The notes beneath the pieces were generated by a model, which saw only the letters and a program-made list of their open reading frames with translations, had not been told where the DNA came from and ran no database searches. The translations under genes and the position numbers were made by a program. From positions 1 to 57,331 of the forward strand of contig WGAT01000074.1 of the NCBI GenBank assembly GCA_015494715.1: DNA of 57,331 nt. The letters are read 5' to 3'. Every line of letters begins with the position of its first letter. Position 1 is the stretch's first letter. Source of the stretch: Campylobacterota bacterium (GTDB taxonomy: Bacteria; Campylobacterota; Campylobacteria; Campylobacterales; Nitratiruptoraceae). Shown here one piece after another: positions 46,513-55,983 of this stretch.

Positions 46513-47711
46513 ACCATAAACCTTATCTCTTTTTCGATCAGATCCTCAAAATGCTCCCGCTCCCGGATAAGCCTATCTTTTCCCTCTTCGATGGCTACCT
46601 CTGCGGGGCGTGGTCTGGTGTTGTAGTTGCTGCTCATCACAAATCCGTACGCTCCGGCACTTTTAACTAGGATCAGATCCCTCGGCTGGGTAGGCGGCAG
46701 TGGACGATCTTTGGCCAAAAAGTCGCCGCTTTCGCACACCGGCCCCACCACGTCGGCCGGTTCCCCCTCGCCTTCTTTGCCCACCACTTCCACTTCGTGA
46801 TAGGCGTTGTACAGACTTGGACGCAAAAGATCGTTCATCGCCCCATCGACGATGATAAAGCGTTTGGAGCCCGTATGTTTTTCATACAGCACCCGAGTGA
46901 GGAAAACCCCGGCGTTGCCTACGATGAAGCGGCCAGGCTCACACACGATCGTCACATCAAGACCACTGAGGGTCGAGAGGATCCCTTGGGCATAATCGTA
47001 AGGTTCGATGGTCTTTTCATCCTTGTAGCGAATTCCCAGACCCCCGCCCACATCGAAAAATTTGATATCGATATCGATCTTTTGCAAAGCACGCACCAGA
47101 TCGGCCACGATAGCACTCGCCTCTTTGATGGGACCAAGCTCGGTCAGCTGGCTACCGATATGAAAATGGATACCCACGGGACTCAGATAGGGGCTCTTTT
47201 TGGCCAAAAGATAGAGCCGCTTGGCCGTATCGATATCCACGCCAAATTTATTCTCGCTCAAACCCGTGGAAATATAGGGATGCGTCTTGGGATCGATATT
47301 GGGATTGACCCGCACGCTAATCCTGGCTACCTTGCCAAGCTCTTTGGCGATCCGTTCTACTCTATGCCCCTCGGCTTCGCTTTCGATATTGATGTACAAG
47401 ATATCTTTCTCCAGTGCCTCGGCGATCTCCTCGTCACGCTTGCCCACGCCGCTAAAAATGATCTTGTATGCTGGGATACCAGCCAGCAAGGCTCGCTTGA
47501 TCTCGCCGATACTCACGCAATCGGCTCCACTGCCAAGATTGGCTAGGAGTTTAAGCAGACTCAAGTTGGAGTTGGCTTTGACGGCATAGGCAATAAGGGA
47601 TTTTCTGGCTTTAAAGGCCTTTTTGATGGCTGCATAGTTTTTGGCCACTTCGCCAAAATCGTACACATACAAAGGAGTATCGTACTTTTGGGCCAGCTTG
47701 CGGTAATCCAA
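46509..47711 (-). CDS. lysA: Diaminopimelate decarboxylase
   Basis: 400 residues, alanine-racemase-type TIM barrel with PLP. Last step of lysine synthesis. PLP Lys in AYAVKANSNLSLL near residue 44, GVGKRDEEI, HFHIGSQ, FDVGGGLG, EPGRFIVG and the active-site Cys in GPVCESGDF. TTG start with AAAAAAGGAG upstream. Overlaps the HAD gene by 4 bases. With dapC elsewhere in the window it covers part of the lysine and cell-wall DAP branch. Confidence 0.96.
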   Translation of the reverse strand: MDYRKLAQKYDTPLYVYDFGEVAKNYAAIKKAFKARKSLIAYAVKANSNLSLLKLLANLGSGADCVSIGEIKRALLAGIPAYKIIFSGVGKRDEEIAEALEKDILYINIESEAEGHRVERIAKELGKVARISVRVNPNIDPKTHPYISTGLSENKFGVDIDTAKRLYLLAKKSPYLSPVGIHFHIGSQLTELGPIKEASAIVADLVRALQKIDIDIKFFDVGGGLGIRYKDEKTIEPYDYAQGILSTLSGLDVTIVCEPGRFIVGNAGVFLTRVLYEKHTGSKRFIIVDGAMNDLLRPSLYNAYHEVEVVGKEGEGEPADVVGPVCESGDFLAKDRPLPPTQPRDLILVKSAGAYGFVMSSNYNTRPRPAEVAIEEGKDRLIREREHFEDLIEKEIRFMV

Positions 47712-47749
47712 GGGGACTCCTTTTTTGCCCCAATATTATCAAAAAAGTG

Positions 47750-48784
47750 CTAAAACTTTTTATAAAACCAAAGAGCAACCCCAAAAAGCAAAATTTGGGG
47801 CGCTACGATAGCTAGAAACGGATCTATCGACTCCGTAAAGGCAAGCTTGGCCAAGGCGTAGAGCAGGCCCCAAGTAACGAGTGCGGCAAGCATCGCTCCA
47901 AAACTAAAAAGTCCCAGATTGCCAAGCCGTGCGGTAACGGGGACGAAATAAAAGATTATTACCATTAAAAATGGAGCAAAAAAGGGGAAAAAGAGCTGAT
48001 ACAATATGACCGCCTCAATCTTTTTCGTACGGATATGCTGCTTTTTAAACAGCCTAAAGGCGTAGATGGCATCAAGCAACGAGATGGCGGTCTTGCCCTC
48101 ATAGACGCTATCGAGTATTGTGGGTCTATAGCCTTGAAGCGTATCGATATCTTTGGAGAAGATAACTATTTTATGGGGTAGTTTTTTGACGACGGTGGCG
48201 TTGGGCAGATGCCAGCTCTCTTGATGAAACGCAGCCTTTTTTGCCAAAATCAAAGAGGAGAGCTCGCTACTGCCGTTGAGCTCAAATATCCGCACCCTTT
48301 TGGCACTCTTTTGCAAAGGGATAAGCTCGTCAAAATAAACATAACTCTGTTTATATTTAAAAAAGAGATTTTTGGTAGAGCTCACAAAGGTATGAAATTT
48401 TCTGATATTTTTTGCATATTCGTCCGCATAGCTAAAAGAGGTCATATGAAGGATCAAATAGAAAAAAGTCAGCACTATGGCTATCAAAAAAAGCGGACGA
48501 ATAAGGGCCTTTTTACTATATCCGGCCGCATAAAAGGCCACAAGTTCGTTGGAGCGTATGAGGTGGAGCTTGAGCGAGATCATGGCAAAAACGAGACTGA
48601 TGGGAAAAAGCACGTCCACCCCATGAAAAAAGCGGTACAAAGCGTATAAAATTTGTAAACTGGCCGACGAGGGCAATGATTTAAGAGCCTGTACGAAATC
48701 AAGCCCCACAAAAAAGAGCACCAACGAAAAAAGGATTAAAAAGATATATTTAAGATATAACCTCCCCAGATATCTGCTTACCAT
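47750..48784 (-). CDS. LptF/LptG family LPS-export permease
   Basis: 344 residues. YjgP/YjgQ fold: three N-terminal membrane helices (about 10-35, 55-75, 95-120), a periplasmic beta-jellyroll domain (about 125-255) and three C-terminal helices (about 265-340). Part of the LptB2FG machine that pulls LPS from the inner membrane. Whether it is LptF or LptG is not certain from sequence. ATG 48784 is chosen because it overlaps the pth stop (TGATG); a GTG one codon upstream is possible. Confidence 0.88.
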   Translation of the reverse strand: MVSRYLGRLYLKYIFLILFSLVLFFVGLDFVQALKSLPSSASLQILYALYRFFHGVDVLFPISLVFAMISLKLHLIRSNELVAFYAAGYSKKALIRPLFLIAIVLTFFYLILHMTSFSYADEYAKNIRKFHTFVSSTKNLFFKYKQSYVYFDELIPLQKSAKRVRIFELNGSSELSSLILAKKAAFHQESWHLPNATVVKKLPHKIVIFSKDIDTLQGYRPTILDSVYEGKTAISLLDAIYAFRLFKKQHIRTKKIEAVILYQLFFPFFAPFLMVIIFYFVPVTARLGNLGLFSFGAMLAALVTWGLLYALAKLAFTESIDPFLAIVAPQILLFGVALWFYKKF

Positions 48785-49356
48785 CACATCTCTTTACACT
48801 CGCTCCCTTTTTGGGAGTAGCGAGCCCGCACTTTTTCCAAACTCTCACGGCTCAAAGCCAGCGCCGCCTCGGCGGCTTTTTGGAGTATGGGCTCGATGCA
48901 CTCGAGCTCTTGGGCGCCAAAATCGCTAAGCACATATGCTACCACCTGCTCCTTGCGCTTAGGTCTACCGATACCAAAACGTACCCGCAAATAGTCCGAC
49001 CCCACCAAAGAGTCAATGGATTTTAGACCATTATGTCCGCCGCTACCGCCGCCTCGTTTAAAACGAAGAGCGCCCAAAGCCAGATCCAGATCGTCATGGA
49101 CAACAACAATATGCTCTAATGGGATTTTATAAAAATTTTTGACGGCCAAAACGCTTTGACCGCTCAGATTCATAAAAGTAGAGGGTTTAAGAAGCAAAAT
49201 ATCTTGCGATTTATACAGCTCGCCTTTAAACTCTTTTTTGAAGATGGGAGTCGGTTTGAGGTCTTCGATCAAGCGATCGAGTACCATAAAACCGACATTG
49301 TGACGATTTTTTTCATATTTCGCTCCGGGATTCCCCAGACCGACGAGAAGATACAT
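48784..49356 (-). CDS. pth: Peptidyl-tRNA hydrolase
   Basis: 190 residues. Cleaves peptidyl-tRNA released by stalled ribosomes. VGLGNPGAKYEKNRHNVGFMV with the catalytic His20, Asn and Asp in KPSTFMNLSGQ and VVHDDLDL, and GGGSGGHNGLKSI, are the family signature. It overlaps rplY and the LptF/G gene by 1-3 bases, so the rplY-pth-permease genes form one unit. The order matches C. jejuni. Confidence 0.97.
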   Translation of the reverse strand: MYLLVGLGNPGAKYEKNRHNVGFMVLDRLIEDLKPTPIFKKEFKGELYKSQDILLLKPSTFMNLSGQSVLAVKNFYKIPLEHIVVVHDDLDLALGALRFKRGGGSGGHNGLKSIDSLVGSDYLRVRFGIGRPKRKEQVVAYVLSDFGAQELECIEPILQKAAEAALALSRESLEKVRARYSQKGSECKEM

Positions 49357-49892
49357 TACTTGGCTTTGACCACACCAACGACAGCCACATGCTCAGGTGT
49401 CATATGCTCTACACCCTCTGGCAGCTCGATATCTCTAATCAAAATCGCATCCCCCACGTCGAGGTTACTGACATCGAGCGTGATGCTGTCTGGAATATTT
49501 TCGATAGCCCCTTTGACTTTAATTCGTCGCTTGGACGTGACGAGCACCCCTTTGTTTTTTAGACCAATCGGCGTACCTACGATTTTGATAGGGACCATAT
49601 AGTATGTCACCACGCCAGGCTGTGCTACCATCAAATCCACATGCAGCAGATCATAAGTCACGGGGTCTTTTTGGTACTCTTGGACGACCACTTTGAGCTC
49701 TTTATCGCCTACTTTTACAGGAAAAGCCAAAGAATTTTTATGGCGCACGGCTCGGATAAATTCACCCTTTTTAAACGCTGCGTGGATGTTGTCAAACTCT
49801 TTTCCATAAATGTTGGCAACTAGATAACCATCCCGTCGCAAGGCCTTGGTCGCCTTTTTACCAGTACTCTCTCTAACGATGCCTTCTAACAT
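49356..49892 (-). CDS. rplY: 50S ribosomal protein L25/Ctc
   Basis: 178 residues, the longer Ctc form: N-terminal 5S-rRNA-binding beta barrel (about 1-95; [31 protein letters not shown]) and a C-terminal CTC domain ([30 protein letters not shown]). AAAGGGAGCGAT precedes the ATG and a TATAAT box lies 31-36 bases upstream. Confidence 0.95.
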   Translation of the reverse strand: MLEGIVRESTGKKATKALRRDGYLVANIYGKEFDNIHAAFKKGEFIRAVRHKNSLAFPVKVGDKELKVVVQEYQKDPVTYDLLHVDLMVAQPGVVTYYMVPIKIVGTPIGLKNKGVLVTSKRRIKVKGAIENIPDSITLDVSNLDVGDAILIRDIELPEGVEHMTPEHVAVVGVVKAK

Positions 49893-49922
49893 ATCGCTCC
49901 CTTTTGTCTAAAATAGGCGCTA

Positions 49923-49928
49923 ATTATA
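49923..49928 (-). promoter_or_regulatory. Candidate -10 box of rplY
   Basis: TATAAT on the minus strand in TTGGCTATAATTAGCGCC within the 58-base pilT-rplY spacer, 31 bases before the rplY ATG. No clear -35. Confidence 0.55.
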
Positions 49929-49950
49929 GCCAAAAAAGTTTTATACCATC

Positions 49951-51114
49951 TTAAATCTTTAATCCAATGACCCCGTCTTGATCCCCTACGATACTTACTT
50001 GTTTTTCATCTTTTGACTTTTTGATCTTAAGGGCCATATCGGCTCGCGAAGAGGCGTTGGATAGCGCCTCTTCCTCATCAATTACGCCCTCTTCATAGAG
50101 TTTTAAGAGCGCTTGGTCAAAAGTCTGCATCCCATAGACTTCGCCCGCCTCAATCGCTTCTGGTATCTCGTTTTCTTGCTGATGGGCTATAAGCTCTGCT
50201 ATCCTTTGGGTTTTAAACATAATCTCCAAAGCCGCCCTTCTGCCCCCTTTTTTGGTTTTAACGAGCCGCTGGGAGACGATCGCTTCCAAAACCGAAGCGA
50301 GCACCAAACGGATGCGGTTTTGCTCCTCTATGGGAAAGACGGAGATAATTCTGTTGACCGTCTCCTTGGCATCGAGGGTATGGAGCGTCGAGAGAACCAA
50401 GTGGCCGGTCTCGGCCGCATGCAGCGCCATCTCGATGGTCTCGAGATCCCTCATCTCACCCACAACGATAATATCGGGGTCTTCTCGAAGTGCCGCTCGC
50501 AAAGCTCTGGCATAGGAGGGGGTATCTTGTCCAAGGCTTCGTTGGTTGACGATACAATTGATATTTTTATGGACAAATTCCACGGGATCTTCTATGGTGA
50601 TGATATGCTCGGCCCTTTGGGTATTGATGGCGTGCAAGAGTGCGGCCATCGTCGTAGACTTCCCGCTTCCCGTAATCCCGGTCACCAGCACCAAACCTCT
50701 TTTAAACTGAGCGATCTTTTTGATCTGGGGGGGGAGTTTGAGCTCCTCTATGCTCTTTACTCTTGTGGGGATGACGCGAAAAACGGCGGAAACTCCGTCT
50801 ATTTGAAAAAAAATGTTGACCCGAAAGCGGTGATCCTCATTCAAAATAAATATTAAATCCACATCTTTTTGTTCCACTAGTTCATGAAAACGGCTTTTGA
50901 GTAGCTCCTTGGCCAAGAGCAAAGCATCCTCTTTAGAGATTTGCTCCTTGGACAAAGGTACGATATCCCCGCTCACCCGAGCGTAGATTGGTGCATTGGC
51001 CTTAATGTGTAGGTCACTTCCTCCATATTCTATAAGCTGCTGCAAATAGCCGCGCACCAGCTTCGTCATTCGATAATCGTGAGTTTTTGGATCAAAATCT
51101 ACTGGCTGTTTCAT
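49951..51114 (-). CDS. pilT: PilT/PilU-type retraction ATPase
   Basis: 387 residues. N-terminal PAS-like domain (GGSDLHIKANAPIYARVSGDI) and RecA-like ATPase with Walker A GITGSGKSTTM near residue 145, the Asp box EDPVEFVH, Walker B DPDIIVVGEMRD and the His box AAETGHLVLSTLHT. Powers retraction of type IV pili in the cytoplasm. No other pilus gene is in the window. ATGA overlap with tal. A C-terminal tail of about 30 residues (KIKKSKDEKQVSIVGDQDG) follows the usual end. PilU cannot be ruled out. Confidence 0.92.
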   Translation of the reverse strand: MKQPVDFDPKTHDYRMTKLVRGYLQQLIEYGGSDLHIKANAPIYARVSGDIVPLSKEQISKEDALLLAKELLKSRFHELVEQKDVDLIFILNEDHRFRVNIFFQIDGVSAVFRVIPTRVKSIEELKLPPQIKKIAQFKRGLVLVTGITGSGKSTTMAALLHAINTQRAEHIITIEDPVEFVHKNINCIVNQRSLGQDTPSYARALRAALREDPDIIVVGEMRDLETIEMALHAAETGHLVLSTLHTLDAKETVNRIISVFPIEEQNRIRLVLASVLEAIVSQRLVKTKKGGRRAALEIMFKTQRIAELIAHQQENEIPEAIEAGEVYGMQTFDQALLKLYEEGVIDEEEALSNASSRADMALKIKKSKDEKQVSIVGDQDGVIGLKI

Positions 51115-52091
51115 TCCAACTCTTTTAAAATCTCCTCAAAAGCTTTGACAAACGCCTCAAGCCCTTCGCGCAAAAGCTCGTAATAGATCTGTTTCATATC
51201 AATCCCATTGGCCTTGAGCATGGAAAAAAATCGCTCGATCTCCTCATTGGGAACGGGCAGTTTTGGCTCCTTGTCGCCGCTTTGGACAAAAGCTTCTATC
51301 GTATGAATGGGAGCCGTATTGATAGTATGGGGAGCTAGCAGCTCGCTGATATAGTAGTGTGGCGGATATGCACTCCCTTTAACGCCCGTGCTAGCAAAAA
51401 GTGTCTTGGTATTTGGCAAGTTTCGCTTTTTGAGCATATTGTAGATCTTGGCGGCGTTCATGATGCCTACTTTGCCCGTAGGCAATCCTTTGGCTTGAAG
51501 GATGGGATCGAGCTTTCTATCAAAGCGGCTTACGAAGACGCTCAGGACGCAGTGGCTCTTATCGCTTTTTTTCAAACCCCGCTCCATCGCATCTAGACAC
51601 TCTTGAGCCTGATTTGGAGAAAAGATAAGCGTGGCGTTCACATGCACCCCAGCACCTACTAGCTCCTCTATCGCAGCGCATCCAGCAGGCGTAACGGGGA
51701 CTTTAATCATCACATTAGGTCTGTCGATAGCTTGTAAGAGCCGCTTCGCCTCGGCTATCGTGCCCTTGGCGTCATCGGCGAGCCTTGGATCGACTTCCAA
51801 ACTCACAAATCCCTCGTCACCCTTTACATACAAAGGCCGCAAAATATCGGCAGCCTTTTGAATGTCGGCTATGGCTAACGCCTCATATTTTGCCTTTGGC
51901 TCTAGAGCCTGCAAACTTTTAAGCTGCTCTTGATAAGCGGCAGAGGAGAGGATAGCCTCTTTGAATATAGCCGGATTGCTCGTAGCGCCGTTGATAATGT
52001 TTTGGGATATGAGCTCTTTAAATTTGGTATCTAAAAATTCTCTTTCGATAAAATCGGCCCATAAAGAGAAATCGATATTCTCTAAATACAT
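51111..52091 (-). CDS. tal: Transaldolase
   Basis: 326 residues. Moves a dihydroxyacetone unit between sugar phosphates in the pentose phosphate pathway. The Schiff-base Lys is in NVMIKVPVT, with the N-terminal INGATSNPAIF, the SVFVSRFDRK stretch and TLFASTGVKG being typical of the longer Tal subfamily (about 360 residues in actinobacteria and Campylobacterota). It overlaps pilT by 4 bases, 28 bases after aat. Confidence 0.94.
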   Translation of the reverse strand: MYLENIDFSLWADFIEREFLDTKFKELISQNIINGATSNPAIFKEAILSSAAYQEQLKSLQALEPKAKYEALAIADIQKAADILRPLYVKGDEGFVSLEVDPRLADDAKGTIAEAKRLLQAIDRPNVMIKVPVTPAGCAAIEELVGAGVHVNATLIFSPNQAQECLDAMERGLKKSDKSHCVLSVFVSRFDRKLDPILQAKGLPTGKVGIMNAAKIYNMLKKRNLPNTKTLFASTGVKGSAYPPHYYISELLAPHTINTAPIHTIEAFVQSGDKEPKLPVPNEEIERFFSMLKANGIDMKQIYYELLREGLEAFVKAFEEILKELE

Positions 52092-52119
52092 ACTCCTACC
52101 TCTTTAAAAAAATGTTCAT

Positions 52120-52794
52120 CTATTCTCTGCGCTCCCATTTTCCGTAGCGTCCGGGCTTTTGCAAAGCGATATCGAGCTCTTCTAAAAATCTCGCTCTGCT
52201 AATCTCCACCGCCCCCATGCGTTTGAGATGAGCGCTAGGAATCTGACAGTCGATAAAATCAAAACCAAACTCTTGGGCAATCTGGCTTAGATGCACCAAA
52301 GCCACTTTTGAAGCGTCGCTGACGCGGCTAAACATACTCTCGCCAAAAAAAGCGCCTCCTAGACTCAATCCGTAAAGCCCTCCCACAAGCTCACCCTCTT
52401 TATAGGTCTCGATGCTATGAGCAAAACCCATCTCGTGCAGCTCGCAAAAGACCTCTACGATCTCGGGGAGTATCCATGTCTCATCTCTTATATTTTTACA
52501 ATTTTGGATTACTTGGCGAAAATCATTATCGACTCGCACCTCAAACTTTTTAAGACTCTTTTTGAGCGATCGTGAAATTTTGATATCTTTGGGATAGAGC
52601 ACGAGTCTAGGGTCTGGCGACCACCAAAGAATAGGATCGCCTTCGTTGTACCAAGGAAAAATCCCCCGTTTATAAGCTGCCAGCACTCTTTGAGGATGCA
52701 AATCGCCCCCATAGGCCACCAACCCTTTGGGGCTGGCATCCATGGGATTTGGGAAGATATAGTCATAGGGCGAAAGTCGTGGAATCAAGCTCAT
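52120..52794 (-). CDS. aat: Leucyl/phenylalanyl-tRNA--protein transferase
   Basis: 224 residues, GNAT-like fold. Adds Leu or Phe to N-terminal Arg or Lys of proteins, making an N-degron. LLAYGGDLHP-type motif here LVAYGGDLHPQRVLAAYKRGIFPWY, WWSPDPRLVL, ESMFSRVSDASKVALVHL and FDFIDCQIPS are family landmarks. The ATG overlaps the clpA stop (ATGA). Sitting in one operon with clpS and clpA, its role in the N-degron route is strongly supported by context. Confidence 0.96.
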   Translation of the reverse strand: MSLIPRLSPYDYIFPNPMDASPKGLVAYGGDLHPQRVLAAYKRGIFPWYNEGDPILWWSPDPRLVLYPKDIKISRSLKKSLKKFEVRVDNDFRQVIQNCKNIRDETWILPEIVEVFCELHEMGFAHSIETYKEGELVGGLYGLSLGGAFFGESMFSRVSDASKVALVHLSQIAQEFGFDFIDCQIPSAHLKRMGAVEISRARFLEELDIALQKPGRYGKWERRE

Positions 52795-54992
52795 TGAAAC
52801 GAAAAGCTCAGCTTATCCTCTGTGGCATCCACGAGCACTTTGCCGCCGTGCTTGAGTTTGCCAAAGAGTATCTCATTGGTCAACGGAGTCTTAATCTCCT
52901 CACTGATCACCCGTGCCAAAGGTCTGGCGCCTAGCTCTTCGCTATACCCTTTTTTGGCCAGATATTTCTTAGCCGCAGGGGTGAGTTCGAGCCAGATCCC
53001 TTTATTGTCTAGCTGCTGATTGAGCTCTTCAATGAATTTATCCACAATCCCCTCCACAATCTCAGGGCTCAAAGGCTTGAAGCGTATGATCGCATCGAGG
53101 CGGTTGCGAAACTCTGGCGTAAAGTACTGCTTCAAAGCTTCATCAAACTTACTGACAGACTCTTTTTTAAATCCCATGATATTGGCTTCGGTCGCCCCCA
53201 CATTCGAGGTCATAATCAGTATCACATGCTTAAAATCGGCCACGTTGCCGTTGTTGTCGGTAAGCGTGGCGTTATCCATCACTTGGAGCAAAATATTGAT
53301 CAGATCCGGATGTGCCTTTTCTATTTCGTCGAGCAAAAGCACGGTATAGGGGTGCTTTCGTATCGTCTCGGTCAGCAGTCCCCCCTCTTCGTAGCCAACA
53401 TACCCCGGAGGCGCACCGATGAGGCGTGAGACGGCATGCTTTTCCATATATTCGCTCATATCAAAACGCTCAAAATGCACGCCCATCGTTCTTGCCAGCT
53501 CCTTGGCCAGTTCCGTCTTACCCACGCCCGTTGGTCCAACAAACAAGAAAGAGCCGATCGGCTTGTTGGGCGGATTGAGGCCGGCACGGCTTCGCTTGAT
53601 CGCCATGGCGATGTGGTCTACCGCCTCCTCTTGACCCAACACGCGCTCTTTAAGCCGCTCTTCGAGATTGGCCAAAATACTCAGATCGTCACTAGTAATC
53701 CTTTGGGGCGGCAAGCCTACCATTTTGGCGATGGTATCTTCGATATCGTTGACGGTTACCACGCTTCGGCGCTTTTTGAGCAGATGAAAACTCGCCCCCA
53801 CCTCGTCGATAAGATCGATCGCTTTGTCTGGTAGCTGGCGATCGTTGATATATTTGTCGCTCAGCTCCACGGCGCTTCTTAACGCACGCACTTGATATTT
53901 GACCCTGTGGTGGCGCTCATATTTTTCTTTGAGCCCTTTGAGGATCTTGAATGTGGTCTCAAGATCGGGCTCTTTGACATCCACTTTGGCAAAACGGCGG
54001 CTCAGAGCTCTATCTTTTTCCAAAAAGTTACGAAATTCGTTATAGGTGGTCGCTCCAATACATTTGATCGCACCACTGGCGAGGGCAGGTTTTAGCATAT
54101 TGGAAGCGTCCATACTACCGCCTTGTGTGGCGCCCGCTCCTACGATTGTGTGGATTTCGTCGATAAACAATATGGCGTTGGGGATCGTTTTGAGCTCCTC
54201 GATCACACCTTTGAGCCGCTTTTCAAAATCCCCTCTGTATTTGGTACCCGCCAGCAACGCCCCCATATCCAAAGAGTACAGGCTCGCCCCCTCCAACACA
54301 TCGGGGATCTGGCCGGCGGCAATTTTGAGCGCTAGACCCTCGGCGATAGCCGTTTTCCCCACTCCTGGCTCCCCTACGAGCAGCGGATTGTTCTTTTTTC
54401 TTCGACAAAGTATTTGCATCACCCGCTCGATCTCTTTGTCCCGTCCAATCACCGGATCTATTCTGCTTTTTTTGGCCTCTTTGAGCAAATCGATCGTAAA
54501 TTTGGCCAAATAGGAATCTTCTGCGACGCCGTTTTTCTCCTCTTTGTGCCGCTCTTCGGACAAGGGCTCTGGCTGATGGGAGATAATCTCTAGGATATCG
54601 AGTTTGCTAATGCCTTGCTCCTTGAGCAAATAGACGCTATAGGAGTGCTCCTCGTCAAACAGAGCCGCCAGCAGATCCCCCACTGTCGCCTCTTTCTTCT
54701 CCGCGCTTTGGATATGGCGGATCATATTCTCTATCACCCGCGAGAGCGCCACGGTCTCAAAAGGCTCTCGAACGACATTTTCAGGCAGCGGTTTGAGGGT
54801 GTTTTCTAGATGCTGGATCAGTTTTTTTCGCATCAAAAGGGTGTCGGCTCCGGCCTCTTTGAGAATGCGTGCGCCCTCTTGGCTGTTTAGCAGCGCCAAA
54901 AAAACGTGCTCTACGGTTAAATATTCGTGTCGATGCCGTTTGGCAAAACGTACCGCCTCTTTAAAAATCGAATTTAGTTGATTGCTTATCAT
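52791..54992 (-). CDS. clpA: ATP-dependent Clp protease ATP-binding subunit ClpA
   Basis: 733 residues. Unfolds substrates for ClpP. Clp N-domain (about 1-145), two AAA+ modules: Walker A GEPGVGKTAIAEGL (about residue 205) and GPTGVGKTELAKEL (about 487), arginine-finger region ALSRRFAKVDV, second Walker B LLLDEIEKAH, and a ClpP-docking loop with MGF. ATG 54992 overlaps the clpS stop as TGATG; a GTG one codon upstream is possible. With clpS before and aat after it, the gene belongs to the N-degron module. Confidence 0.97.
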   Translation of the reverse strand: MISNQLNSIFKEAVRFAKRHRHEYLTVEHVFLALLNSQEGARILKEAGADTLLMRKKLIQHLENTLKPLPENVVREPFETVALSRVIENMIRHIQSAEKKEATVGDLLAALFDEEHSYSVYLLKEQGISKLDILEIISHQPEPLSEERHKEEKNGVAEDSYLAKFTIDLLKEAKKSRIDPVIGRDKEIERVMQILCRRKKNNPLLVGEPGVGKTAIAEGLALKIAAGQIPDVLEGASLYSLDMGALLAGTKYRGDFEKRLKGVIEELKTIPNAILFIDEIHTIVGAGATQGGSMDASNMLKPALASGAIKCIGATTYNEFRNFLEKDRALSRRFAKVDVKEPDLETTFKILKGLKEKYERHHRVKYQVRALRSAVELSDKYINDRQLPDKAIDLIDEVGASFHLLKKRRSVVTVNDIEDTIAKMVGLPPQRITSDDLSILANLEERLKERVLGQEEAVDHIAMAIKRSRAGLNPPNKPIGSFLFVGPTGVGKTELAKELARTMGVHFERFDMSEYMEKHAVSRLIGAPPGYVGYEEGGLLTETIRKHPYTVLLLDEIEKAHPDLINILLQVMDNATLTDNNGNVADFKHVILIMTSNVGATEANIMGFKKESVSKFDEALKQYFTPEFRNRLDAIIRFKPLSPEIVEGIVDKFIEELNQQLDNKGIWLELTPAAKKYLAKKGYSEELGARPLARVISEEIKTPLTNEILFGKLKHGGKVLVDATEDKLSFSFQ

Positions 54993-55285
54993 CACTCTTC
55001 CTCCATTGTCGCTTTGAGCGGAAACTCGTGGGCTCGGGCTAGGCGATGTACCTGATCTACCTTGGTCTCGGCGATTTCATAGGTATAGACGCCACAAAGC
55101 CCTTTGCCCTTTTTATGGACCGTGAGCATAATCTCCACAGCCTCTTCATAGCTTTTATGAAAGACCTCTTGTAATACGTCGATGACAAAATCCATCGTCG
55201 TATAGTCGTCGTTGAGCAAAAAGACCTTGTATCTTTTTGGCTCTTCGAGTTTTGTTATCTCTTTGGTCTTTACTTTTGTGGCCAA
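54992..55285 (-). CDS. clpS: ATP-dependent Clp protease adaptor ClpS
   Basis: 97 residues. Recognises N-degrons (bulky N-terminal residues) and hands them to Clp[30 protein letters not shown], the [19 protein letters not shown] core and the Leu/Met pocket residues are typical. TTG start at 55285 with GGGGAG upstream. The adaptor, ClpA and Aat are one transcription unit. Confidence 0.96.
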   Translation of the reverse strand: MATKVKTKEITKLEEPKRYKVFLLNDDYTTMDFVIDVLQEVFHKSYEEAVEIMLTVHKKGKGLCGVYTYEIAETKVDQVHRLARAHEFPLKATMEEE

Positions 55286-55344
55286 TTTCTCCCCTCGTTT
55301 TTCATTTATTGTAATATAAATTTCTAAAAACCCAAAGGAGTTAG

Positions 55345-55983
55345 ATGCGTATCTTTATCACAGCCACCAACACAGGTGTAGGCAAAACCTATACTACGCT
55401 GCGGCTGCTCGATATTGCCAAAAAAGTCGGCTTAAAACCTGGGGTGATCAAACCTATAGAGACGGGAGTACTCGGCAGTCCCGACGATGGTAGCAAACTT
55501 TTTACCAAATGTCAAGAGCTTAATCCAAGCTTAAAAAGCCTTACCCTTGAGGATATCGTCCCTTACCAATTTGAGCTCCCGGCAGCCCCTTACATAGCTA
55601 AAGGCAAAAGTAGTATCGACATAAAAAAGATCGAAGAAAAAATAGCCAAGATCGAAGCGCTTTGTGACATTCTTTTTATTGAGGGGGCCGGTGGACTGAT
55701 GGTCCCCATAGAAAAAGATTTTTTTATGATAGATCTCATTCAAGCACTCCAAGCCCAAGCCTTGCTCGTGGCTCCTTCTAAACTTGGCTGCATCAACGAT
55801 ACGCTGCTGAGCCTCCAAGCCCTCAAAAACCAAAAAATCTCCCACCACTGGTATCTCAATCTTTACGAGGACAAAGAGGAATTTTTCAAAATAAGCTACC
55901 CTTTTTTTACAGACTATTTTGGCAAAGTCCCCCTTGATCTGCCATCAGTATTCAAGGGTTACATCCACCGTGATGAAATCTAA
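55345..55983 (+). CDS. bioD: Dethiobiotin synthetase
   Basis: 212 residues. ATP-dependent ring closure of diaminopelargonic acid with CO2 in biotin synthesis. P-loop ATNTGVGKT at the N-terminus, [18 protein letters not shown] and the late NLYEDKEEF are the family landmarks. Strong AAAGGAGTT before the ATG. Divergent from clpS across 59 bases holding TAATATAAAT-type promoter sequence; the 3' end overlaps the glycine-zipper gene on the other strand by 39 bases. No other bio gene is nearby. Confidence 0.95.
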   Translation: MRIFITATNTGVGKTYTTLRLLDIAKKVGLKPGVIKPIETGVLGSPDDGSKLFTKCQELNPSLKSLTLEDIVPYQFELPAAPYIAKGKSSIDIKKIEEKIAKIEALCDILFIEGAGGLMVPIEKDFFMIDLIQALQAQALLVAPSKLGCINDTLLSLQALKNQKISHHWYLNLYEDKEEFFKISYPFFTDYFGKVPLDLPSVFKGYIHRDEI

